Assembly (NCBI RefSeq): GCF_019468565.1 | Contig: NZ_CP080521.1 | Span: forward strand, 4,526,001-4,590,000 | Reading direction: 5' to 3' | Source of the DNA: Pseudonocardia sp. DSM 110487 | GTDB taxonomy: Bacteria; Actinomycetota; Actinomycetes; Mycobacteriales; Pseudonocardiaceae | Length of the DNA stretch: 64,000 bases | In this document: positions 26,977-34,118 of the stretch, piece after piece | How the letters are laid out: each line of letters begins with the position of its first letter | Numbering within the stretch: the first letter of the stretch is position 1 | Made by a program: the position numbers and the translations under genes | The notes under the pieces: model-generated | What the model was told of the DNA's origin: nothing | The model's database searches: none | Seen by the model: the letters and a program-made list of their open reading frames with translations, nothing else

Positions 26977-27293
26977 TCGCGCGAGCGGCACGTCGGTGCG
27001 GACGCGGCAGCTGTGAGGTACTGCCCGGAGCGATCATGACGTGAACCGGATGGACACGACAGCGGCTGGCCCATCTACACCCGATACCGGCATGTCAGGG
27101 CGGTGATCAAGGGCTAATGGTCGCGATCGGAGATCATCTAGCGACCATCTCGCCTTGATCGCCGCATTGCCCCCGGAATGGCGGCTTGATCAGCAGCTCG
27201 GCGCGTTCCCGGGTCGTTTTCGCCCGTTTCCGCGCCGACGCCTCGATCACGTCCGCCAGAACCGCCTCCGGTGGCGCCCTAGACCTGGAGGGG
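26977..27293. other. 317-bp gap between convergent genes, with a hairpin
   Basis: No convincing gene. The left part is AT-richer than its surroundings and holds the structured repeat annotated at 27105-27160. The rest contains only short frames without family similarity. Confidence 0.6.
27105..27160. terminator. Imperfect long hairpin between convergent genes
   Basis: Outer arms GATCAAGGGC (27105-27114) and GCCTTGATC (27152-27160) flank the perfect inner arms ATGGTCGC (27117-27124) and GCGACCAT (27141-27148). It lies between converging genes and could stop transcription from both sides. There is no U-tract, so a decayed repeat element is the alternative. Confidence 0.4.
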
Positions 27294-28448
27294 CTAGTGG
27301 AGCGCGAGCGTGCGGATGAGCCGGCGGGCAGCGTCGCCGCCCGCGTCGATCGCGATCCGGACGGCGGTGGATACGTCGAGGTCGTCGAGCAGCGCGGCGC
27401 GGACGGCCGCCTCCGCCGCCTCGGCCGTGCCCCGGGTGCCGCCTGCGGCGTACAGCTCCTCGAGCAGCTGCGTGGCGTCGTCGAGCGCGGTGGGGTGGTA
27501 CTCCCACGCCTGGTGCCAGCTCCTGTCCAGCAGCATGAGGCGCACGGCGGCGCCCGATGCCCTGCTCAGGAGATCGCTCACCAGCACGAGGTTGCCGGTG
27601 GCCTTGGCCATCTTCGCCCCGTCGAGGCGGACGGTTCCCACGTGGACCTGTCGCCGGGCGAACCGCGTGACGCCCGTGGCGGCCTCGACCATCGCGACCT
27701 GGTAGGCGTGGTGCGGGAACGCCAGGTCGGCGCCGCCCGCGAGCACGTCCACCACGCCCCCGAGCGTGGCGAGCGACATGGCCGCGCACTCGGCGTGCCA
27801 TCCGGGACGTCCCGGCCCCCACGGGCTGGGCCAGGCCGGATCACCCGCCCCGGAGGGCCGCCAGACGGCCACGTCGAACGGGTCGTCCCGCAGCGGGTCG
27901 TCCGGCCGGTCGCCGTACTCCGACGACAGCGCCAGCGCCGCCTCTGCCGTCAGGCCGGCCGCGTCCGGCACGTGGGACCCGTGGAAGAACACGTGCCCGT
28001 CCCGCTCGTACGCGGCGCCGGTCGCCAGCAGCGCCGATGCAAGCCGGACGACGTGTTCGATGTGGTGGCGGGCGTGTGGCGCGTGTGTCGGTGGCCGGAC
28101 GTGGAGCGCGGCCATGTCCCGGTCGAAGAAGTACTCCTGGATGAGGCCGAACTCCTCGTACGGTCGCCCTCGTTCGGCCGCCGCGCGGGTCAGGACGTCG
28201 TCCACGTCGGTGACGTTGCGCGTGAGGACGGTGTCGACCCCGGTCATCCGGACCACCCGCCGGACGACGTCCGTCCACACGAACACCGACGCGTGTCCGA
28301 GGTGCGTCACGTCGTAGGGGGTGATCCCGCAGACGTACATCCGGGCGGGGATGGTGAGCGGCAGCGGCTCGCCTGCGAGCGTGAGCGTCTCGGACGAGCT
28401 CGTCCCCCTGCTGGATTCCTGAACCGCATGACCCATCGGTCCGGCCAT
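27294..28448 (-). CDS. MshC/cysteinyl-tRNA-synthetase-like ligase (paralogue)
   Basis: 384-aa class-I aminoacyl-adenylate enzyme. YVCGITPYDVTHLGHA contains the zinc cysteine (C40) and the HxGH motif in the form typical of mycothiol ligase MshC; WHAECAAM supplies further zinc ligands and GAKMAKATGN replaces KMSKS. The C-terminus is a short helical domain without the tRNA anticodon-binding part, again as in MshC, so it probably joins cysteine (or a similar amino acid) to a small amine rather than to tRNA. The N-terminus differs from canonical MshC. Actinomycetes encode one MshC elsewhere, so this may be a second ligase. The start could also be ATG 28436. Confidence 0.75.
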   Translation of the reverse strand: MAGPMGHAVQESSRGTSSSETLTLAGEPLPLTIPARMYVCGITPYDVTHLGHASVFVWTDVVRRVVRMTGVDTVLTRNVTDVDDVLTRAAAERGRPYEEFGLIQEYFFDRDMAALHVRPPTHAPHARHHIEHVVRLASALLATGAAYERDGHVFFHGSHVPDAAGLTAEAALALSSEYGDRPDDPLRDDPFDVAVWRPSGAGDPAWPSPWGPGRPGWHAECAAMSLATLGGVVDVLAGGADLAFPHHAYQVAMVEAATGVTRFARRQVHVGTVRLDGAKMAKATGNLVLVSDLLSRASGAAVRLMLLDRSWHQAWEYHPTALDDATQLLEELYAAGGTRGTAEAAEAAVRAALLDDLDVSTAVRIAIDAGGDAARRLIRTLALH

Positions 28449-28525
28449 CGGCTCATCGTGGCACGGCCATGGGCGCGGTGGGGCCTTCCGGCCATGCACC
28501 GCCCAGAAGAAGCGGGGTGCAGCCC

Positions 28526-29437
28526 TCAACCGTGGGCCTTGAGAGGCGGGAACGGGCCGGGGTGCTCGCCGGCCTCGAAGAGCTCCGACGCCGGGCCGAC
28601 GATCTTCGGGTCCGGGTTCGTCGCGACCTCGAGGTCCTTGCCCGGGTAGTCGAAGAGGCGCAGGACGTAGCGCATGGCCTCCAGGCGTGCCCGCTTCTTG
28701 TCGTTGCTCTTGATCACGGTCCAGGGCGCGTCGGCGGTGTCGGTGTAGAAGAACATCGCCTCCTTGGCCTCGGTGTAGTCGTCCCACCGGTCGAGGGAGG
28801 CGAGATCCATCGGGCTGAGCTTCCACTGCCGGACGGGGTCGACCTGCCGGATCGTGAAGCGGGTGCGCTGCTCGGCCTGCGACACCGAGAACCACAGCTT
28901 GACCAGGTGGATCCCGCTGCGGACGAGCATCCGTTCCAGCTCGGGCGCCGCGCGCAGGAACTCCATGTACTCCCGGGGCTCCGCGAAGCCCATCACCCGC
29001 TCGACGCCTGCGCGGTTGTACCAGCTGCGGTCGAACAGCACGATCTCTCCGGCCGCGGGCAGGTGCTGCACGTAGCGCTGGAAGTACCACTGCGTCGACT
29101 CGCGCTCCGTGGGCTTCTCGAGCGCGACGACCCGCGCGCCGCGCGGGTTGAGGTGCTCCATGAAGCGCTTGATCGTGCCGCCCTTGCCCGCGGCGTCGCG
29201 GCCCTCGAACAGGACCACGATCCTGGTGCCGGACTGCTTCACCCAGTTCTGCAGCTTGAGCAGCTCGATCTGCAGCAACCGCTTCACGCGGTCGTACTCC
29301 GCGCGCGAGAGCCGCTCGTCGTACGGGTAGCCCTCGCGCCACGTGTCGATGTGGTTGCCATCGGGCCCGAGCAGTACGGGGTCGTCATCGTCGGAGTCGT
29401 CGACCATGTAACCCGGCTGGGTGCTGACGTCGGTCAT
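28526..29437 (-). CDS. ppk2: Polyphosphate kinase 2 (PPK2)
   Basis: 303-aa kinase that transfers phosphate between polyphosphate and nucleotides. Walker A is FEGRDAAGKGG, Walker B LFDRSWYNRAGVE, and the lid is RTRFTIRQVDPVRQWKLSPMD; ending WTVIKSNDKKRARLEAMRYVL is typical. The single-domain length fits class I PPK2 (NDP-phosphorylating); the acidic N-terminal tail (DDSDDDD) is extra. The start ATG 29437 follows GGGAAAGGG. It lies 77 bases upstream of the MshC-like gene on the same strand. Confidence 0.93.
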   Translation of the reverse strand: MTDVSTQPGYMVDDSDDDDPVLLGPDGNHIDTWREGYPYDERLSRAEYDRVKRLLQIELLKLQNWVKQSGTRIVVLFEGRDAAGKGGTIKRFMEHLNPRGARVVALEKPTERESTQWYFQRYVQHLPAAGEIVLFDRSWYNRAGVERVMGFAEPREYMEFLRAAPELERMLVRSGIHLVKLWFSVSQAEQRTRFTIRQVDPVRQWKLSPMDLASLDRWDDYTEAKEAMFFYTDTADAPWTVIKSNDKKRARLEAMRYVLRLFDYPGKDLEVATNPDPKIVGPASELFEAGEHPGPFPPLKAHG

Positions 29438-29567
29438 GGGGACACCCTTTCCCGCCGAGTTGACCGGGAGGTGAACTACCTCCGGAGCACCTCGGAGAAG
29501 AAGCGCTGGGTGTGAGGAACGCCCTTCGAGCCGATGTGTCCCACGACCAGCCGTGCCGATGGGCACC

Positions 29568-29583
29568 GTCAACACGTGTTCGC
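29568..29583. promoter_or_regulatory. TetR operator candidate, copy 1 (upstream of the TetR gene)
   Basis: GTCAACACGTGTTCGC, with palindromic core AACA-N2-TGTT, ends 14 bases before the TetR start. It matches 13 of 16 positions of the perfect palindrome at 30215-30230, which suggests autoregulation. Confidence 0.55.
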
Positions 29584-29597
29584 ATTAATGTCGGCCC

Positions 29598-30173
29598 ATG
29601 CCGTTCACGCATCGCTCCCTCGCGGCTCGGGAGGCGATCCTCGTCGCAGCCCGCGCGCGCTTCACCGAGCAGGGCTTCGACCGCACCACGATCCGCCAGG
29701 TGGCGAGCGACGCCGACATCGACCCGTCGATGGTGATGCGGTACTACGGCAACAAGGAGGGGTTGTTCGCCGCGGCCGTGGACGTCGATCTCCGGTTGCC
29801 GGACCTCGCCGCGCTCCCGCACGACCAGGTCGCGGGGAGTCTCGCGAAGCACTTCGTCAGGATGTGGGGCAGCGATCAGGGCGGCCCGCTCAGCATCCTC
29901 CTGCGGTCGGCGGTCACGCACGATGAGGCGGCCGAGCGGCTGCGCTCGGTGTTCGGAGGGCAGGTGGCCGCGATGGTGCGGCGGCTGCTGGGGGAGGGGC
30001 CCGAGACCGAGACGCGGGCCGGCCTGCTCGCCACGCAGCTGCTCGGGATCGCGCTGACCCGCTACATCCTCCGTCTGCCGCCCGTCGTCGCGATGGACGA
30101 CGACGAGGTCGTCGCGATCACGACGGAGTTCATCGACCGCATCCTCGGCGAGCCGCTGCCGCCTCGGGCCTGA
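29598..30173 (+). CDS. TetR-family transcriptional regulator
   Basis: 191 aa. The helix-turn-helix region (TIRQVASDADIDPSMVMRYY, then GNKEGLFAAAV) and the TetR_C-type helical domain fit the group with MRYYGNKEGLF. The ligand is unknown. Related palindromes lie before this gene, before the methyltransferase-like gene at 30263 and before the small gene at 30833. The three together look like a local regulon. Confidence 0.9.
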   Translation: MPFTHRSLAAREAILVAARARFTEQGFDRTTIRQVASDADIDPSMVMRYYGNKEGLFAAAVDVDLRLPDLAALPHDQVAGSLAKHFVRMWGSDQGGPLSILLRSAVTHDEAAERLRSVFGGQVAAMVRRLLGEGPETETRAGLLATQLLGIALTRYILRLPPVVAMDDDEVVAITTEFIDRILGEPLPPRA

Positions 30174-30214
30174 CACCGCGGTCCCTTGACCGGAGGTCCC
30201 GGCGGTCGTAGGCT

Positions 30215-30230
30215 GCCAACAGATGTTGGC
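30215..30230. promoter_or_regulatory. TetR operator candidate, copy 2 (perfect palindrome)
   Basis: GCCAACA-GA-TGTTGGC is a perfect 16-bp palindrome 32 bases before the methyltransferase-like gene. It is the best copy of a motif that recurs at 29568 and 30788. Confidence 0.65.
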
Positions 30231-30262
30231 CAATGAGCGTTGTCTGTTGCGGAGGCGTGCTG

Positions 30263-30781
30263 ATGTCGGCGGACGAGGAGGCGGCCCTGCGGCGGGCCGC
30301 GATCGGATCGGCGCTGTTCATGGTCGCGGGTCCCGGGGTCGTGACGGGCCTCGTGCCGTGGCTGCTCACCGGCTGGGAGTCACGCAGGCCGGTGCCCGGC
30401 GGTGCGATCGCGCAGGTCGCGGGTGTCGTGCTGATCGGGGCAGGCGCTTCGGTGATCACCCATTCGTTCGCCCGGTTCGCGAAGGAAGGGCTGGGCACTC
30501 CGGCTCCGGCCGCTCCGCCGACCGAGCTCGTCGTCGGCGGGCTGTACCGGCACGTCCGCAACCCGATGTACCTGGCGCTCGACTGCCTGATCGTCGGGCA
30601 GGCCCTCCTGCTCGGCCGGGCCGGCGTCCTCGCGTACGCGGCCGCCGTCCAGGCGGCGACGGCCGCATTCGTCAAGGTCTACGAGGAGCCGACGCTCGCG
30701 AAGACCTTCGGCGACCAGTACGAGCGGTACCGGCGGAACGTCCCGGGCTGGTGGCCGCGGCTACGGCCGTGGAACGGCTGA
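30263..30781 (+). CDS. Isoprenylcysteine carboxyl methyltransferase-like membrane protein
   Basis: 172-aa integral membrane protein with about four hydrophobic segments and the ICMT/PEMT signature: GGLYRHVRNPMYLAL binds S-adenosylmethionine, and YEEPTLAKTFGDQYERYRRNVPGWWPR is the conserved C-terminus. Bacterial members methylate lipids or small thiols or isoprenoids; the substrate is not predictable. ATG 30263 is preferred over the upstream ATG 30233 because GGAGG (30251-30255) lies seven bases before it and the earlier start would overlap the promoter. Confidence 0.82.
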   Translation: MSADEEAALRRAAIGSALFMVAGPGVVTGLVPWLLTGWESRRPVPGGAIAQVAGVVLIGAGASVITHSFARFAKEGLGTPAPAAPPTELVVGGLYRHVRNPMYLALDCLIVGQALLLGRAGVLAYAAAVQAATAAFVKVYEEPTLAKTFGDQYERYRRNVPGWWPRLRPWNG

Positions 30782-30787
30782 TTTTTT
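30764..30787 (+). terminator. Rho-independent-type terminator
   Basis: Stem CGGCCGT (30764-30770) / ACGGCTG (30774-30780) with a 3-base loop, followed by ATTTTTT. It overlaps the last codons of the methyltransferase-like gene. A run of six T is exceptional in this GC-rich DNA. Confidence 0.65.
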
Positions 30788-30803
30788 GGCCACATGTGTT
30801 GGC
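30788..30803. promoter_or_regulatory. TetR operator candidate, copy 3
   Basis: GGCCACATGTGTTGGC matches 12 of 16 positions of the perfect palindrome at 30215, including the whole right half TGTTGGC. It follows the terminator and precedes the gene at 30833, as expected for a separate regulated promoter. Confidence 0.5.
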
Positions 30804-30832
30804 AAACAGGTGATGTCTGCAAGGAGGACGAC

Positions 30833-31156
30833 ATGTACATGGCGATCCACAGGTACGCCGCAGACGCCGCGTTGATCGAGTCGATGATGAAGCAGGTCAG
30901 CGGTGAGTTCGCCGACCGCATCCCCGGCCAGGTCGGCGCCGTCCTCTACGCGGCGGTGGACACCGGCGACGGCACGGCGCTGACGGTGACCGTCTTCCCG
31001 GATGAGGCCACGGCGCGGCGCGCCGCGGAGACGGTCGCGCAGGTGCAGCAGAGCCTCGGCGACCGGTTCGGCGTCGTCGAGCACGAGGTCATCGAGGGTC
31101 CGGTGGTGATCAGTCGAGCGACGGAGCCGGTCCTGCGTGCCGTGGACCCGGAATGA
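30833..31156 (+). CDS. Small protein, possible dimeric alpha/beta-barrel (ABM-like)
   Basis: 107 aa, not firmly recognised. The pattern of an N-terminal strand (MYMAIHRYAA), long helix, two strands (GAVLYAAVDTGDGTALTVTVFP), a helix rich in Ala/Gln (ATARRAAETVAQVQQS) and a closing strand resembles the ferredoxin-like dimeric alpha/beta-barrel domains of antibiotic-biosynthesis-monooxygenase type. No catalytic motif is visible. The Shine-Dalgarno AAGGAGG (30821-30827) is strong and fixes ATG 30833. It overlaps the AhpD-like gene by ATGA. Confidence 0.75.
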   Translation: MYMAIHRYAADAALIESMMKQVSGEFADRIPGQVGAVLYAAVDTGDGTALTVTVFPDEATARRAAETVAQVQQSLGDRFGVVEHEVIEGPVVISRATEPVLRAVDPE

Positions 31157-31824
31157 CCACGAGCGACCGCTCCGACGTCGATCTGCCGAGCAGCCCGCTC
31201 GCCGCGGTGGATCTCGAGTTCGAGCGGATGGCGCTCGAGACCGGCGCGTTCACCTATGGGCTCGGCGGCACGAGCGTGCGCGAGAAGCTCCTGCAGGTCA
31301 TCGCCAACGACGTGTGCCGTGTGCATCTCGGGCTGGCGTTCCGCATGCACGTGATGGCCGCGAAGATGCACGGCATCCCGTACGCGGATCTCCTGGCCCT
31401 GCTCCGGTTCGTCGCGCCGTACGCAGGCTATCCGGCGGCCGCCGACGCGCTGGAACGCCTCGGTGCCCTCGGCGCGGAGCTCGGGTTCGACACGGCCGCC
31501 GAGCCGGAGCCGGAGCGGGACCCAGCCGAGCCGGACCCTGCCCTGCGGTCCACCGACGACTGGATGGCCGGGTTCTTGGCCTCGCGGACCGGCCGGTCGT
31601 GGTCCGAGGAGCGCCTGAGTCTGCGGGAACGGATCATCGTCGCGATCACGACCGATCTCGGCATGCAGACCCTGGGCGAGCCGTTCCACGAACACGTGCG
31701 GCTCGCCACGCGGCTCGGCCTGAACGATGCCGAGATCCGTGACGTCGTGCGGTTCACCGCGGAGTTGGGCAGCGCCCGCGCCGTGGCAGCGCTCGCCGAG
31801 CTGGACCTGGCCCTGGAGGCATAG
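31153..31824 (+). CDS. Carboxymuconolactone-decarboxylase/AhpD-like helical protein
   Basis: 223 aa with what appear to be two CMD-like halves. The second half contains SLRERIIVAITTDLGMQTLGEPFHEHVRLATRLGLNDAEIRDVV, the typical CMD helix arrangement with a histidine at the AhpD active-site region. The CxxC of peroxidase-active AhpD is absent, so thiol-peroxidase activity is unlikely; gamma-carboxymuconolactone-type lyase activity is possible but unproven. It is translationally coupled (ATGA) to the small protein before it. Confidence 0.7.
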   Translation: MTTSDRSDVDLPSSPLAAVDLEFERMALETGAFTYGLGGTSVREKLLQVIANDVCRVHLGLAFRMHVMAAKMHGIPYADLLALLRFVAPYAGYPAAADALERLGALGAELGFDTAAEPEPERDPAEPDPALRSTDDWMAGFLASRTGRSWSEERLSLRERIIVAITTDLGMQTLGEPFHEHVRLATRLGLNDAEIRDVVRFTAELGSARAVAALAELDLALEA

Positions 31825-32008
31825 CGGTCCGGCGATCTCCACCGCTGATGCTCGGACGCGCCGGGGCGAGGCAGGTGCGTGAACGGCGGCCCGCCGCGGC
31901 TCGCGCCCTCCGTCTCAGCCCGCGCGACCCGTCGACGGGACGCGCGGTACGAGACGAGTCTCCGCGAACTGCGCGAGCGCGGCACGGACACGTAGCCGAC
32001 GCCCACCC

Positions 32009-32090
32009 GGGTCGCTCACACACCGACATCTGAGCTCGCACACCAACTGCAGTTGGTGTGCGATACCAACGATCGGTGTGCGAGCGACCC
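32009..32090. repeat. 82-bp nested palindrome
   Basis: The inner part, 32036-32063, is a perfect 28-bp palindrome (half TCGCACACCAACTG). Outer arms of 18 bases, 32009-32026 and 32073-32090, pair with one mismatch (GGGTCGCTCACACACCGA against TCGGTGTGCGAGCGACCC). All are centred on the same point, 32049/32050, separated by symmetric 9-base unpaired segments. The word CACACC(A/G)A occurs four times in alternating orientation. Confidence 0.85.
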
Positions 32091-32379
32091 CGCGACTCAG
32101 TTCGGACGGGAGGGTCGCCGTCCACACTCCCCGTTCTGCTTCAACACCTCACCGGACACCACCATCGACGTGTTGCGGCGGTGGTCGCGCCCCAGCGGCT
32201 GAGATCTTTGCCCTCGACGATCGATGTGGCCGCTCTACCGGAGCATGAGGCCGTGGCCCACAACGAAAGCACCACGTGAAGCGGGTACCACTCGTTGAGA
32301 GTGCTGATACCGCGGCTCTAGCAGCAGGTTCCCGCAACCACAACATTGACAACACAAGTAAGCCCAGCGTTCGAAACGG

Positions 32380-32396
32380 ATCCCGCTGGCTCCGCA
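32380..32396 (+). other. tRNA-3'-end-like string, possible old attachment site
   Basis: ATCCCGCTGGCTCCGCA resembles the 3' half of the T-stem plus acceptor stem of bacterial tRNA-Ala. It is preceded by GTTCGAAA, similar to a T-loop, but the T-stem does not pair and no D-arm or anticodon arm precedes it. It is therefore not a gene. Confidence 0.3.
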
Positions 32397-32535
32397 GATG
32401 AACAGCGACCACAGGCGATGACCTGCCGTCCCGACTGACAGGTCGGCGGTAGCGCCGCCGGTCGAGCCCGGTTGTCCCGCATGATCCCCGAGGGCTAGCG
32501 TCCAGGCGGGATGCTGTCGATCATGGAGGCGCGTG

Positions 32536-33090
32536 ATGTTCTCGGTCCCGCTTGGCTCTGATGGCGCGCGCTTGTGCCCGCTCGAACCGTGGCACGCCGA
32601 GGAGTTCCTGGCCCACCTCGATCGTGGCAGGGAGTTCATCGGGCAGTACATCGGCTTCGCCGACCGCGCGACCGATCTGGACTCCAGCCGGGCACTGCTG
32701 CGCGCGTACGCGGACAAGGCGGCCACCGACACGGGCCGGATCTACGGCATCTGGGCCGGTGACACCCTCGTGGGCGGCGTGTTGTTCCGCAGGATGGACC
32801 TCGAGCACGGAGTCGTCGAGGTGGGCTGCTGGCTCGAGCCGGCGGGCACCGGGAAGGGCCTGGCCACCCAGGCTGCCCGCGCGATCATCGACTGGGCGGT
32901 CGAGACCCGGGGCGCGCACCGCGTGGAGTGGCAGGTCAAGGCGGGCAATCTGGCGAGCATCGCGGTGGCTCGCAGGCTGGGCATGACCCGCGACGGCGTG
33001 CTCCGCGAGGCCATGCTGCACCGGGGAAAGCGCTTTGACCTCGAGGTATGGTCGGTGCTCGCGCCGCAATGGCGCGCTCAGCATTTGTGA
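32536..33090 (+). CDS. GNAT N-acetyltransferase, RimL/RimJ type
   Basis: 184-aa acetyltransferase of the Acetyltransf_3 group. It has LCPLEPWHAEEFLAHLDR, a central beta-strand pair (GIWAGDTLVGGVLF), the acetyl-CoA pyrophosphate loop EPAGTGKGLATQAARAIIDWA and NLASIAVARRLGM. Relatives acetylate ribosomal-protein N-termini or small amines. ATG 32536 has GGAGG (32525-32529) six bases upstream; GTG 32533 is adjacent. Confidence 0.9.
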   Translation: MFSVPLGSDGARLCPLEPWHAEEFLAHLDRGREFIGQYIGFADRATDLDSSRALLRAYADKAATDTGRIYGIWAGDTLVGGVLFRRMDLEHGVVEVGCWLEPAGTGKGLATQAARAIIDWAVETRGAHRVEWQVKAGNLASIAVARRLGMTRDGVLREAMLHRGKRFDLEVWSVLAPQWRAQHL

Positions 33091-33440
33091 CGGCCGCGGG
33101 TGAGCGAGCACGGATTCACACCGGTCACCGGTGCTGGATCATCTGAGCGGCGGGACTTGCGGGGCGAGCTCCGGGTCATCAGCGTGATCGCCGACCACAT
33201 CAGCTTCTGAACGCGCCGGTCCGGTCACACCCGTCTACGTCATGGGCGCTCCTGTCTCTTCGCTCTCGACTGCGTCGCTCACAAGACGCCGGTCCACCGC
33301 ATCTGCGGCAGCAGTCGTGATGGGCGTCACCCAGTCGATCTGTCACGGGGATCGCGACGCCGACATCTTGTGCATGACCCGATCCGGACTCCGCTTTCGA
33401 GACCGGGAGTCGCCTACAGCCCTGCAAGGAGAAAGCTCTC
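33091..33440. other. 350-bp intergenic region
   Basis: No gene supported. It contains a 15-bp palindrome CACCGGT-C-ACCGGTG (33119-33133) just after the acetyltransferase gene. The end carries the Shine-Dalgarno AAGGAGAAAG of the DoxX-like gene. Confidence 0.55.
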
Positions 33441-33824
33441 ATGAACCTCTCGCTGTGGATCGTTGCCGGACTGCTGGCCGCCGTCCTACTGGTCAGCACC
33501 TCCAAGATGTTCGTGCCCAGGGAGAAGATGGCCTCGATGGGCCACGCCGCAGAATGGGTGCTGGACTTCAGCCCTGCTGCCCTCAGGACAATCGGAGCCC
33601 TCGAACTCCTGGCTGCAGCCGGCCTGATCCTGCCCGCCGTACTCGACATCGCGCCGATTCTGGTGCCCGTGACTGCAACCTGTGTGGCGTTGCTGTTCGC
33701 CGGCGCGGTGACCATGCGCCTCCGCCGTGGCGAGAAGGCAACCATTGTGCCCGACCTTGTCTATCTCGCATTGGCCGTATTCCTGGCGTGGGGCCGCTTC
33801 GGCCTCGAGCCCTTCGCCGGCTGA
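33441..33824 (+). CDS. DoxX-like integral membrane protein
   Basis: 127-aa protein with four predicted membrane helices: LSLWIVAGLLAAVLLVSTSKM, TIGALELLAAAGLILPAVL, a third at ILVPVTATCVALLFAGAVTM and a fourth at VYLALAVFLAWGRF. The ALELLAAAGLILP segment is typical of the DoxX-like family (DUF4267/DoxX_2), small membrane proteins of unclear function sometimes tied to thiol or quinone stress. It stands alone, with a ribosome site in AAGGAGAAAG. Confidence 0.83.
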   Translation: MNLSLWIVAGLLAAVLLVSTSKMFVPREKMASMGHAAEWVLDFSPAALRTIGALELLAAAGLILPAVLDIAPILVPVTATCVALLFAGAVTMRLRRGEKATIVPDLVYLALAVFLAWGRFGLEPFAG

Positions 33825-34118
33825 CACGGCAACGGACAGCTTGAATAGGACTTCCGCAGTACCGGCTTGTGGGAGACATCGACGTGCCCGGCTCGGCCGC
33901 AGCACTCGATCTCCCAGGACGTGACGAACAGCTCGACGGCGAACGCGTGGTTCATCAACACGGCCCGTGCACTCGACTGATCCGGAGCGCGACGGCTCCG
34001 GGCACGGGCTACCTGTGACGCCGGGCATAACGGCCCTCGCCTCTTGACAAGCGTTTCCAGTAGATGTGAGCTACGCCTTGCTTCTTGCGTACTGCGTACT
34101 CATCCGATCGAGGTGCCC
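33825..34118. promoter_or_regulatory. Promoter region of the transport operon
   Basis: The right end carries TTGACA (34044-34049), a consensus -35 box; at the usual spacing the -10 is weak (TGAGCT, 34067-34072), as is common in actinomycetes. On the minus strand 33761-33961 a short open frame with FVTSWEIECCG recalls the start of DUF6578-type proteins but breaks down quickly. It may be a gene scrap. Confidence 0.4.

Larger units (their letters stand above)
31825..32535. other. 711-bp gene-poor stretch
   Basis: No gene that I can support. Its GC content drops, especially 32200-32420, and short frames carry no family motif. It contains the large hairpin at 32009-32090 and a tRNA-3'-end-like string at 32380-32396. 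This mix looks like scar tissue from past insertions. Confidence 0.6.

Noticed and set aside
32300..32420. Possible tRNA gene
   Set aside because: A T-loop-like GTTCGAAA and an acceptor-like end exist, but the T-stem does not pair and the anticodon and D arms are missing.
32235..32732. Minus-strand frame containing GASGIRFERW
   Set aside because: That string is the well-known false translation of a tRNA-like 3' end read backwards; there is no other evidence for a protein.
33761..33961. DUF6578-like short frame on the minus strand
   Set aside because: Only about 15 residues look right (FVTSWEIECCG) and the rest is unrelated. At best it is a fragment, so it is mentioned only in the intergenic note.
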